From: Oscillospiraceae bacterium
GTDB taxonomy: Bacteria; Bacillota; Clostridia; Oscillospirales; Oscillospiraceae
Length of the DNA stretch: 21,347 bases
Direction of reading: 5' to 3'
NCBI GenBank assembly: GCA_017624645.1
Contig: JAGAMQ010000160.1
Location: 1 to 21,347 of the forward strand
Part shown: positions 16,101-21,347 of the stretch, one piece after another
How positions within the stretch are numbered: position 1 is the first letter of the stretch
How the letters are laid out: each line of letters starts with the position of its first letter
Made by a program: the position numbers and the translations under genes
Notes under the pieces: generated by a model
The model's input: the letters and a program-made list of their open reading frames with translations, nothing else
What the model was told of the DNA's origin: nothing
Databases searched by the model: none

Positions 16101-16616
16101 GATGCTCAAGGAAAGCAACTGGGCACAGCGGTGCATACAGTGATGCAATACATTGATTTCAGTGCCTGCGGCTCCATTGAAGGGGTGGAAAAAGAAATCC
16201 GCAGGCTGGTTGACGAAGGTCTCATTTCTGAAGAATGTGCGGCGCTGACAAGCAGTCAGGATATTGCTGACTTCTTCGCTACGGATATGGGAAGAAGAAT
16301 CCGCAGCAGTACAACCATTCTTCGTGAGTTTAAGTTTTCTATTCTGGATGATGCGATCCGGTATCATTCCCAAACAACCGGCGAGCGGGTATTACTTCAA
16401 GGTGTAGTGGACTGCGCACTTGTTGAGGAGGATAGCATAACCGTTCTCGATTTCAAGACAGACAAAGTAACCACACAAACACTTCCGGATGCTGTAGAAC
16501 GGTACAAACCGCAGGTGTTGGCGTACGCCCGGGCATTGGAACGCATCTACGAGAGGAAAGTCATATCCGCACAGCTGTATTTCTTCCGACTGAAGAAATT
16601 TGTGGAGATCTTATAA
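13101..16616 (+). CDS. addA: ATP-dependent helicase/nuclease subunit AddA
   Basis: 1171 residues. A UvrD/Rep-type (superfamily 1A) helicase fused to a RecB-family nuclease; with AddB it unwinds and trims DNA ends for RecA loading. Motifs in order: Q-motif LTPAQHDAV, Walker A AAAGSGKT (24-31, Lys30), TVHSFC, Walker B DEYQD (396-400), GDVKQSIYQFR, SHNFRSS, HKSKGLEYPVV and YVAMTRARDRL. The nuclease domain has LGTAVHTVMQY, Asp1104 in GVVDCAL, and Asp1117 and Lys1119 in VLDFKTDK. All catalytic residues are present. The ATG has AGGAGG nine bases upstream (13086-13091) inside the addB coding end. The eight-base overlap with addB suggests coupled synthesis of the two subunits in equal amounts. A strong terminator follows. 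Confidence 0.97.
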   Translation: MAEKLTPAQHDAVYDRGGNLLVSAAAGSGKTKVLVDRLMTYITDPHDSANIDDFLIITYTQAAAAELRGKIAKKLSEHIARDPGNRHLQRQTQRLYMANISTVHSFCKDLLKDYAYRIDIPADFRVADENECVELKDKAMQAVLEEAYNIMADCPELAAFLDSQGLSRDDHLIPDIIHLTYQSSRCHLDPDLWLEKCLEMADVSEITDASQTPWGAFMMEELRAFLQLQINVYQRCADAAQKYPSMEKTALLCRSCADQLCALKDSTTWEQLLGRKEIDYGRLVKPKDPEALDLHETIKELRESCKKKLASKLERYCDSNDRILFDIASSEPAMRGLVRLVRSFAFEYARLKKARHALDFNDLEQRTLDLLLGKKRSGATAISCEVAEKYRQIMVDEYQDSNAVQDAIFHVLTKKHNNCFMVGDVKQSIYQFRLADPGIFLQKYHTYAPVAEAQAGEGRKVLLSHNFRSSEAVIDAVNDVFSVCMTEKTGGLKYGEDEALRLFVPKPVQLDDPSVELYAIDVEEDTYLTEANFVAGRIMQLLDGKHMICDGEGVRPIRPEDIVILLRAPGSSGEIFRFALENSGIPCVSEKNSMFQSEEIEVLCSVLQTISNPLQDIPLIATLSSRIFTFSSDDLARIRSTRKHGPFYYALEKDDAEKSQNFRLLLSKLRKESGMCSISQLISRVFALTRIDSIYGAMEDGSARKENLHAFYQLAVSFEVSGNSSLDQFLDYLVAVSLRGLKKDEEDTHVGAVSIKSIHKSKGLEYPVVFLCGLSKRFNTEDLKEQVFCDSELGLGLVASDIQNRVMYPTLSKHSIHIKKTADAVSEELRILYVAMTRARDRLIMTYANNHLEKKLSQLIRFRDLMGNAYLSNIAACAGDWVLLGAVYRHEADALYQYAHRPDTTKSSRHPWLIKVIKPQGQTGESLQQDPTGDELSPEVVERIKQSLSYAYPYQPATQTPSKQTATQLKGRYKDSEVAEDSKELSRRPYYWRKPSFLSKDAQGKQLGTAVHTVMQYIDFSACGSIEGVEKEIRRLVDEGLISEECAALTSSQDIADFFATDMGRRIRSSTTILREFKFSILDDAIRYHSQTTGERVLLQGVVDCALVEEDSITVLDFKTDKVTTQTLPDAVERYKPQVLAYARALERIYERKVISAQLYFFRLKKFVEIL

Positions 16617-16618
16617 TT

Positions 16619-16646
16619 AAGAGCCGGGGGTGCCCCCGGCTCTTTT
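16619..16646. terminator. Intrinsic terminator of addBA, probably bidirectional
   Basis: AAGAGCCGGGG and CCCCGGCTCTTTT form a GC-rich stem with a small GTGC loop and a T run on the plus strand, three bases after the addA stop. On the minus strand the tail is AT-rich, so it may also stop transcripts from the convergent spoVAD-spoVAE unit. Confidence 0.9.
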
Positions 16647-16649
16647 CCA

Positions 16650-16781
16650 TTAGCGCTCGTTTCTGTTCTGGTTCTGATTGTTCTGCTGATTCTGGCTGCG
16701 GTTCTGGTTGTTCTGCTGGTTCTGATTATTCTGGTTGTTCTGGTTGTTCTGGTTGTTCTGATTCCGATTCTGATTGTTCAT
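16650..16781 (-). CDS. Asn/Gln-rich 43-residue protein next to spoVAE
   Basis: A short gene of 43 codons. Of 43 residues, 22 are Asn and 14 are Gln; the others are Met, four Arg, one Ser and one Glu. The middle is a tandem NNQ repeat coded by a 9-base unit, and the protein ends RNER. It has no hydrophobic residue apart from Met1, so it must be disordered and soluble. A strong AGGAGG lies nine bases before the ATG (16791-16796), and the frame is closed neatly before the addA terminator. It follows spoVAE by 57 bases on the same strand, with no clear terminator between, so it is probably co-expressed in the forespore. Gamma-type small acid-soluble spore proteins are also Gln/Asn-rich, but their conserved repeats are not seen. 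I do not recognise the family; a spore-associated protein is an inference. Confidence 0.65.
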   Translation of the reverse strand: MNNQNRNQNNQNNQNNQNNQNQQNNQNRSQNQQNNQNQNRNER

Positions 16782-16838
16782 AATAAAATTCCTCCTTTGT
16801 CGTTTGCGGCTCTCCGCTATGATAGATTGCCCGTTTTT

Positions 16839-17195
16839 TTAGGATTTATCCTTTACCTTAAAGATAAGACCTACGACAAGGGCGGCTACAATAGCTGCTG
16901 TGATCCCGGCAGCTGTTGCTTTCAGACCTCCGGAAAATGCCCCCAAAAGTCCCTGTCGCTCTACGGCCTCTTTTACGCCTTTGGCAAGCAGATAACCGAA
17001 TCCCGTAAGGGGAACTGAGGCACCGGCACCTGCAAATTCCACAAATGGTTTATAAATACCGATTCCACCTAGAATGACACCCATCACCACATAGCATACA
17101 AGGATCCTTGCAGGGGTCAGCTTGGTTTTATCAATAAGGACCTGTCCAATCACACATAAGATACCGCCGATTATAAATGCCTTTATGAATTCCAT
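16839..17195 (-). CDS. spoVAE: Stage V sporulation protein AE
   Basis: 118 residues with several membrane helices and the strongly conserved SpoVAE signatures IGGILCVIGQVLIDKTKLTP and FVEFAGAGASVPLTGFG. It is a membrane component of the SpoVA channel that moves calcium-dipicolinic acid into the forespore during sporulation and out during germination. It matches the short SpoVAEB form of Bacillus. The ATG has GGAGG six bases upstream (17202-17206) and overlaps the spoVAD stop by 13 bases, so the pair is tightly coupled. The gene ends in a basic VKDKS tail. Confidence 0.95.
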   Translation of the reverse strand: MEFIKAFIIGGILCVIGQVLIDKTKLTPARILVCYVVMGVILGGIGIYKPFVEFAGAGASVPLTGFGYLLAKGVKEAVERQGLLGAFSGGLKATAAGITAAIVAALVVGLIFKVKDKS

Positions 17196-18211
17196 ACTTT
17201 ACCTCCGCTGATAGAAACGGCGTGACACACTCCCGGGATAGAAAGTCCCTGCTGTGATGAAGTGGGGGAGAGCAGTGCTCCGGTACCGCAAAAAAGTATT
17301 CTGTTCATCTTATTGTTCTGTAATTGATCCAGAAGATATCCGCACAGGGTGATTGCACTGCATCCGCACCCCGAACCTCCGCAGTGTACATCCTGTTTCA
17401 GTGTGTCAAATATCAACGTGCCGCAATCTGCAAGCTTTCCGCCAAGCTGCAAACCCTCCTGTTGTGCCATGGTTAATAGGATTTCTTTGCCCAATTGCCC
17501 CAAATCGCCGGTGACGATCAGGTCATAATCCTGTACGGATAAGGATGTGTCTTCAAAATGCTGACGAATCGTTGCCAACGCAGCCGGTGCCATAGCTGCA
17601 CCCATGTTGTTGGCGTCCTTAATTCCAAGGTCAACCACCGTTCCAACAGTACAGCCGGTAATGACAGGTCCTTTTCCGTGTTGGGAAACCAGCGCCGCAC
17701 CTGCACCGGTCACGGTCCACTGGGCTGTAGGGGTCCTTTGACCGCCGTAAACCAGCGGAAACCGGTATTGACGTTCAGACGAAGCAAAATGAGATGATGT
17801 CATAGAAACGACGTTCTTGCAGAAGCCTCCTGCTACGCACATTGCTCCAAGAATTAAACTTTCTGCCATGGTAGAACAGGCACCGTATAGCCCAAGATGG
17901 GGCACAGCCATATTCTTAAGTGTGAAAGAAGAACTGATGCATTGATTCAGCAAATCTCCCGAAAATGCAATGTCGATGTCCCGGTATTCCAGCTTTGCTT
18001 TTTCCAGAAGGGTTTTCAGTGCCAGCTGTTGCATTTTTCGTTCTGCCTGTTCCCACGTCTTTTGACCAAAATATGCATCTTTTTCCGTGATATCGAAGGT
18101 GTGTTTCAGTGGCCCTTCGGATTCTTTTTTTCCGGCAACACTTGCCCAATGGGATATTACCGGTGGCTTCCCAAACAAAAAGGTTCGTTTTCCAGTTTTA
18201 CAGTTTTCCAT
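17183..18211 (-). CDS. spoVAD: Stage V sporulation protein AD
   Basis: 342 residues, the usual length. SpoVAD is a thiolase-fold soluble protein that binds dipicolinic acid at the forespore inner membrane for uptake by the SpoVA channel. Recognisable segments are GKRTFLFGKPPVI near the N-terminus, GLYGACSTMAESLILGA, the SSHFASSERQYRFPLVYGGQRTPTAQW region (given here in part), and GGSGCGCSA near the C-terminus. The open frame extends 15 codons upstream, but the ATG at 18211 has AGGAGG six bases before it (18218-18223) and starts at the conserved region. spoVAC, which usually precedes spoVAD, is not found upstream; a terminator and an unrelated small gene are there instead. Confidence 0.95.
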   Translation of the reverse strand: MENCKTGKRTFLFGKPPVISHWASVAGKKESEGPLKHTFDITEKDAYFGQKTWEQAERKMQQLALKTLLEKAKLEYRDIDIAFSGDLLNQCISSSFTLKNMAVPHLGLYGACSTMAESLILGAMCVAGGFCKNVVSMTSSHFASSERQYRFPLVYGGQRTPTAQWTVTGAGAALVSQHGKGPVITGCTVGTVVDLGIKDANNMGAAMAPAALATIRQHFEDTSLSVQDYDLIVTGDLGQLGKEILLTMAQQEGLQLGGKLADCGTLIFDTLKQDVHCGGSGCGCSAITLCGYLLDQLQNNKMNRILFCGTGALLSPTSSQQGLSIPGVCHAVSISGGKVWNS

Positions 18212-18229
18212 GATCGTCCTCCTTTGTGC

Positions 18230-18258
18230 TATTATGTGCAAAAAGAGGGAAAACATAA
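18230..18258 (-). promoter_or_regulatory. Candidate sigma-G-type promoter of spoVAD
   Basis: On the minus strand TTATG (18258-18254), 17 bases, CATAATA (18236-18230). The second box matches the sigma-G -10 pattern CATnnTA, and spoVA genes are sigma-G dependent in Bacillus. Only about 30 bases lie between the upstream terminator and the spoVAD ribosome-binding site, so the promoter must be here or within the terminator. The weakness is that the predicted start (about 18223) coincides with the AGGAGG, giving an almost leaderless message. Confidence 0.35.
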
Positions 18259-18292
18259 AAAACAGCCGGCATAGCCGACTGTTTTTTATGTT
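18252..18292 (-). terminator. Intrinsic terminator of the ireB unit
   Basis: A 19-bp stem (18252-18270 with 18274-18292, three-base loop) with A and T runs in its arms. On the minus strand the only imperfection is a G-U pair, while on the plus strand it would be a C-A mismatch, so it works best for the minus-strand gene ending at 18299. It separates that gene from spoVAD. Confidence 0.88.
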
Positions 18293-18298
18293 GGTAAA

Positions 18299-18589
18299 TT
18301 ATTTTCCGGCCAGAGCTCTTTCAAGCCATACACAGCCGAAATCCAGCGCGGTATAGAAACCGGGCTTTTCGCCCTTCTTGACAATTCTGTCACGGCTCTT
18401 GACGGAGGGATCTGTCAGCTGCAACTGAACAGACACACGGGTAGCAATATCCACATCGTTTACCTTCTTGGTCTCCAGAACCTGAAGCATTACAATATGG
18501 GAATCCGCCATGGAACCATAATAGATCAGGTTGTCCTTTCGCATCAGAGGATGCCCCTTATACATAAGAACCTTATTTTCCTCAGCCAT
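18299..18589 (-). CDS. Small cytosolic protein of unknown family downstream of ireB
   Basis: 96 residues, starting MAEENKVLMYKGHPLMRKDN. I do not recognise the family. There is no signal peptide, membrane segment or low-complexity region; the pattern of alternating hydrophobic residues (IVMLQVLETKKV, VSVQLQL) suggests beta strands, with a basic middle (KSRDRIVKKGEK) and a helical C-terminus. The frame extends 20 codons upstream through a hairpin, but the ATG at 18589 has AGGAGG five bases before it (18595-18600). It follows ireB by 56 bases on the same strand and ends at a strong terminator, so the two probably form one unit. In Bacillus the gene after the ireB homologue yrzL encodes the RuvX/YrrK nuclease; this protein is too short and lacks that look. 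Confidence 0.8.
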   Translation of the reverse strand: MAEENKVLMYKGHPLMRKDNLIYYGSMADSHIVMLQVLETKKVNDVDIATRVSVQLQLTDPSVKSRDRIVKKGEKPGFYTALDFGCVWLERALAGK

Positions 18590-18612
18590 AATTGCCTCCT
18601 GATAATGTGTTT

Positions 18613-18639
18613 GGACGGCGTTTGTTGAAAACGCCGTCC
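18613..18639 (-). repeat. Intergenic inverted repeat between ireB and the next gene
   Basis: GGACGGCGTTT (18613-18623) and AAACGCCGTCC (18629-18639) form a perfect 11-bp stem with a five-base loop, seven bases after the ireB stop. On the minus strand no T run follows, so it is not a classical terminator. It may protect the ireB message or tune expression of the downstream gene, whose ribosome-binding site is 13 bases further on. Confidence 0.75.
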
Positions 18640-18645
18640 GTTGAA

Positions 18646-18909
18646 TCAATGTTTGTCAAACAGATAGCAACGTACGAGCTCCTGCAGAAGCTCGTCCCGA
18701 TCCAGCTTGCAGATCATACTGCGGGCATTATTGTAGTTAGTGATATAGGTGGGATCCTCGGTCAAAAGATATCCGACAATTTGGTTGACCGGGTTGTATC
18801 CTTTTTCGCTCAGGGCGTCGAACACACTACGGAGCGTTTGACGCATGTTGTCCTTATCATCACCGGGGACAGTAAATTTGATGGTGCTAGTGAGTGTTTT
18901 ATCCGTCAT
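18646..18909 (-). CDS. ireB: IreB family regulatory protein (YrzL, UPF0297)
   Basis: 87 residues matching the family throughout: [20 protein letters not shown], then [20 protein letters not shown], then [21 protein letters not shown]. In Enterococcus faecalis IreB is a small dimeric protein phosphorylated on threonine by the membrane kinase IreK and tunes cephalosporin resistance; elsewhere the role is unclear. The N-terminal [11 protein letters not shown] is rich in Thr and could hold the phosphosites. The ATG has AGGAGG seven bases upstream and a near-consensus promoter further up. The phosphorylating kinase would be a PASTA-type enzyme, which is not in this window; the kinase-like protein at 2220-5273 appears inactive. 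Confidence 0.95.
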   Translation of the reverse strand: MTDKTLTSTIKFTVPGDDKDNMRQTLRSVFDALSEKGYNPVNQIVGYLLTEDPTYITNYNNARSMICKLDRDELLQELVRCYLFDKH

Positions 18910-18939
18910 GGGAACGACCTCCTTTCTGTAATTGGATAT

Positions 18940-18968
18940 ATTATAGCCTAATTTTTTTATTGTGTAAA
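18940..18968 (-). promoter_or_regulatory. Sigma-A promoter of ireB
   Basis: On the minus strand TTTACA (18968-18963) and TATAAT (18945-18940) are exactly 17 bases apart, close to the full consensus. Transcription would start near 18933, just before the AGGAGG. The region lies between the pheT stop and ireB; only a weak AT-rich hairpin and no convincing pheT terminator are seen there. Confidence 0.8.
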
Positions 18969-18993
18969 GTATATTTTAAAAAAATACCCACAA

Positions 18994-21347
18994 TTAACGC
19001 AATGTTGCGCCGATCTTCTCATTGAGAGCGGTCAAAACCTTGGATACAACGCCCTCAGAATCGGCATCTGTCAAAGTGCGGTCGTCTGCCCGAAGAATCA
19101 GGGAGAATGCCAGACTCTTCTTTCCTTCGGGGACACCCGTTCCCTTATAGATGTCAAAGAGCTGCACCTTCTTCAGAAGCTTTCCGGCAGATCGTGCAAT
19201 AATTTCCTCCACTGAGCCTACCGTTACATCTTCATCGCAAATGAGAGAAATATCTCTGGTAACCGCAGGGTATTTGGGCAGGGGAACATAGGTGGGATCC
19301 GGCTTTTTCAGATCAAACAGAGCGGTGAAATTGATTTCTGCACAGTAAACCTCACAGTCGATGCCGTAATTTTTTGCCACCAGGGGATGTACCTGACCCA
19401 TGTAGCCCAGGTGGATCTCTCCGATGCTGACTGCGGCACAACGACCGGGATGGTAAGAGGGATTGTCCTTAACAGCGGTATAGGTTGCTTCCGGCAGGTT
19501 AAGTCCGGCAATAATACCATTCAGATCACCCTTGAGAGAGAAGAAGTTTTCGCCCTCGCCATAGGTGCCAAGAACCAGCATTTTAGGTTCTGCAGGCAAA
19601 GCCTCATCTTCGACCGGCTGATAGATTTTGGCAAGCTCATAGAGTTTGGCGCACTTGTTGTGATATGCATTGTTTCTGGAAAGAATGTCAAGCATAGACG
19701 GAAGTGCAATGGTACGCATCACAGAGGTGTCTTCGCCCAAAGGATTTTGAATCTTCATGGTGTTTCGCAGAACGGAATCTTCAGGAATTCGGATCTGATC
19801 AAAGATAGAAGGGGAAACAAAGGAGTAGGTGATGATCTCGCTGTAGCCCAGGCTGCGGCAAAGGCTGCCTGCTTTGTTTTCCATGATCATTACAGGAGAG
19901 TAGCCGCCCTGTGTGGATGTCTTGAAGGCTGTTGTGGGAATTTCGTTATAACCGAAGGATCGGCCTACCTCTTCAGCAATGTCTGCCATAAGATTCAGGT
20001 CCGGACGGAAAGAGGGGACCAAAATGGTATCACCTTCCACAGGGATCTCCAAAAGCTGCAGGTACTTGACCATATCTTCCTTAGAGATGGCAGTTCCCAG
20101 AAGTTTGTTGATCTTCTCCGGCTCAAGGGGGAGTGTCCTAGGCTGGGGAACATAGTTGACGATATCGATAATGCCATCCATGACATCACCTGCACCCAGC
20201 ATTTCTACCAATTCGCAGGCTCGCTCCACTGCAGGTACGGTCATCATGGGATCCAGGTTCTTTTCAAACTTGCCGGAGGCATCGGTACGCATACCCAAAG
20301 CCAACGCAGTCTGGCGGATAGAAGTGCCGTTGAAGTTGGCGGATTCAAACACAACTATGCTGGTATCCTCGGTAATTTCAGAGTTTTCGCCACCCATAAT
20401 GCCCGCAAGACCGATGGCCTTTTCATCATCGGCAATTACAAGCATGCCCGGGGTCAGCTGGCGCTGAACGCCGTCAAGGGTCGTCAGAGACTCGCCGCTT
20501 TCTGCTTCCCGAACCACGATCTTTCCGGAGCCCACATACCGGTAATCGAAGGCATGCATAGGCTGACCGTACTCCAGCATGACATAGTTGGTGATGTCCA
20601 CGATGTTGTTGATGGGACGAATACCGTTGGCACGCAGCCGCTGACGCATCCACTTGGGAGAGGGGCCAATCTTGACATTCTTGACCATGCGTGAGGTATA
20701 GCGATTGCAAAGAGTCTCCGCAGGAACCTCAACATCCAGCATTTCAAAGACAGAACCTGCATCGCTTCCCTTTACTTGGGGTGTGTGGTGGCGCATCTGC
20801 ATACCAAAGGCAGCGGCAGCTTCCCGTGCCAAACCGATAACAGAATAGCAGTCGGGACGGTTGTTGGTGATCTCGAATTCTACAACAGTATCATCGTTGC
20901 CGATAACCAAATTGATGTCGTCGCCAACCTTGCAGTCTTCCTCGTTAAGAATCCAAATGCCGTCAGCAAAGACACCGGGCAGGTCGTTCTGGGTCAGTCC
21001 CAGCTCCGCAAAGGAGCACAGCATGCCGTTGGACTTTTCACCCCGAAGCTTGCCCTTAGTGATATGGATACCACCGGGAAGCCAGGAGTTATGCAGTGCC
21101 ACAGGAACCAAGTCACCCTGATTCACATTCTGTGCGCCGGTAACGATCTGCACAGGCTCTTCCTGTCCCACATCCAGCTGGCAAACCCACATATGATCCG
21201 AGTTTTCGTGGCGAAGGATAGAAAGCACCTTGCCTACGACAACATTTTTAATTTCTTCATCCATCCGCTGATAGGTCTCTACCTTTTGACCAAAAACCGT
21301 CAGCTTCTCAACAAACTCTTTATCGGAAACATGGGAAAGATCCACAA
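18994..21347 (-). CDS. pheT: Phenylalanyl-tRNA synthetase beta chain, lacking its first few codons (runs off the right edge)
   Basis: 783 residues are visible of about 795 expected. The frame is open to the window edge; the first in-frame start-like codon, GTG at 21345, reads as Val in the conserved VDLSHVSDKEF and is not the true start. Visible parts: the OB-fold tRNA-binding domain (about 40-150, with GKLRGEKSNGMLCS), the B3/B4 editing domain, the B5 domain, the catalytic-like core, and the C-terminal ferredoxin-fold anticodon-binding domain (YPAVTRDISLICDEDVTVG and onwards). With PheS it forms the tetrameric enzyme that charges tRNA-Phe; the beta chain also hydrolyses Tyr-tRNA-Phe. pheS should lie just beyond the right edge. 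No frameshift or missing motif is seen. Confidence 0.96.
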   Translation of the reverse strand, partial: VDLSHVSDKEFVEKLTVFGQKVETYQRMDEEIKNVVVGKVLSILRHENSDHMWVCQLDVGQEEPVQIVTGAQNVNQGDLVPVALHNSWLPGGIHITKGKLRGEKSNGMLCSFAELGLTQNDLPGVFADGIWILNEEDCKVGDDINLVIGNDDTVVEFEITNNRPDCYSVIGLAREAAAAFGMQMRHHTPQVKGSDAGSVFEMLDVEVPAETLCNRYTSRMVKNVKIGPSPKWMRQRLRANGIRPINNIVDITNYVMLEYGQPMHAFDYRYVGSGKIVVREAESGESLTTLDGVQRQLTPGMLVIADDEKAIGLAGIMGGENSEITEDTSIVVFESANFNGTSIRQTALALGMRTDASGKFEKNLDPMMTVPAVERACELVEMLGAGDVMDGIIDIVNYVPQPRTLPLEPEKINKLLGTAISKEDMVKYLQLLEIPVEGDTILVPSFRPDLNLMADIAEEVGRSFGYNEIPTTAFKTSTQGGYSPVMIMENKAGSLCRSLGYSEIITYSFVSPSIFDQIRIPEDSVLRNTMKIQNPLGEDTSVMRTIALPSMLDILSRNNAYHNKCAKLYELAKIYQPVEDEALPAEPKMLVLGTYGEGENFFSLKGDLNGIIAGLNLPEATYTAVKDNPSYHPGRCAAVSIGEIHLGYMGQVHPLVAKNYGIDCEVYCAEINFTALFDLKKPDPTYVPLPKYPAVTRDISLICDEDVTVGSVEEIIARSAGKLLKKVQLFDIYKGTGVPEGKKSLAFSLILRADDRTLTDADSEGVVSKVLTALNEKIGATLR

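Noticed and set aside
16650..16781. Non-coding minisatellite of the 9-base unit TTCTGGTTG
   Set aside because: The repeat is imperfect at the DNA level, yet the frame stays open, the substitutions keep Asn or Gln (AAC/AAT) and an AGGAGG is correctly placed, so a gene is the better reading, though not proved.
18966..18990. Terminator after pheT
   Set aside because: The only inverted repeat is short and entirely A/T, with a loop too small for the best pairing, and it overlaps the ireB promoter region.
19387..20694. 435-codon plus-strand open frame opposite pheT
   Set aside because: It lies wholly antisense to conserved pheT codons, shows no recognisable motif and no ribosome-binding site of note; it reflects a stop-poor antisense frame.

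Overview
The window looks like chromosomal DNA from a spore-forming, low-to-mid GC Gram-positive bacterium of the Clostridia, perhaps a gut Oscillospirales/Ruminococcaceae-type organism. This rests on spoIIR, spoVAD and spoVAE, the AddAB recombination nuclease in place of RecBCD, an IreB-family protein, strong AGGAGG ribosome-binding sites and sigma-A type promoters. The family assignment is inference. No insertion sequence, phage gene, CRISPR array, tRNA or rRNA was seen. Both ends cut through genes: aroB on the left and pheT on the right.

Left part (1-2160, minus strand): an aromatic amino acid operon aroF-tyrA-aroB, each junction a 4-base ATGA overlap. Upstream of aroF lies what reads as a complete ribosome-mediated attenuator. 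It has a TTGCAA-17-TACAAT promoter, a 19-residue leader peptide with a run of six aromatic residues (YYYFFY), a long hairpin over those codons, a possible antiterminator and a terminator-like hairpin just before the aroF ribosome-binding site. This short gene is the most notable item in the window.

2160-6732: a divergent pair of membrane proteins sharing a 149-bp promoter region. On the minus strand is a 1017-residue protein with a cytoplasmic protein-kinase fold, an acidic linker, one membrane helix and extracytoplasmic fibronectin-III-like domains. Its catalytic Asp is replaced, so it is probably a pseudokinase. On the plus strand is a zinc-ribbon, one-helix protein with three bacterial Ig-like (Big2) domains. 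A bidirectional terminator separates it from a small DUF378 membrane protein.

7034-16646 (plus strand): a DUF1015 protein coupled to ispE, then spoIIR, then addB-addA. A 14-bp perfect hairpin just before spoIIR overlaps a sigma-F-like promoter. The geometry suggests that read-through transcripts hide the spoIIR start while transcripts from its own promoter do not.

16647-18258 (minus strand): spoVAD-spoVAE (dipicolinic acid uptake into the forespore), followed by a previously easy-to-miss 43-codon gene made almost entirely of Asn and Gln. 18259-21347 (minus strand): ireB and a small unrecognised gene from one promoter, and pheT, the beta chain of phenylalanyl-tRNA synthetase, running off the right edge. 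No gene-free stretch exceeds about 300 bases.
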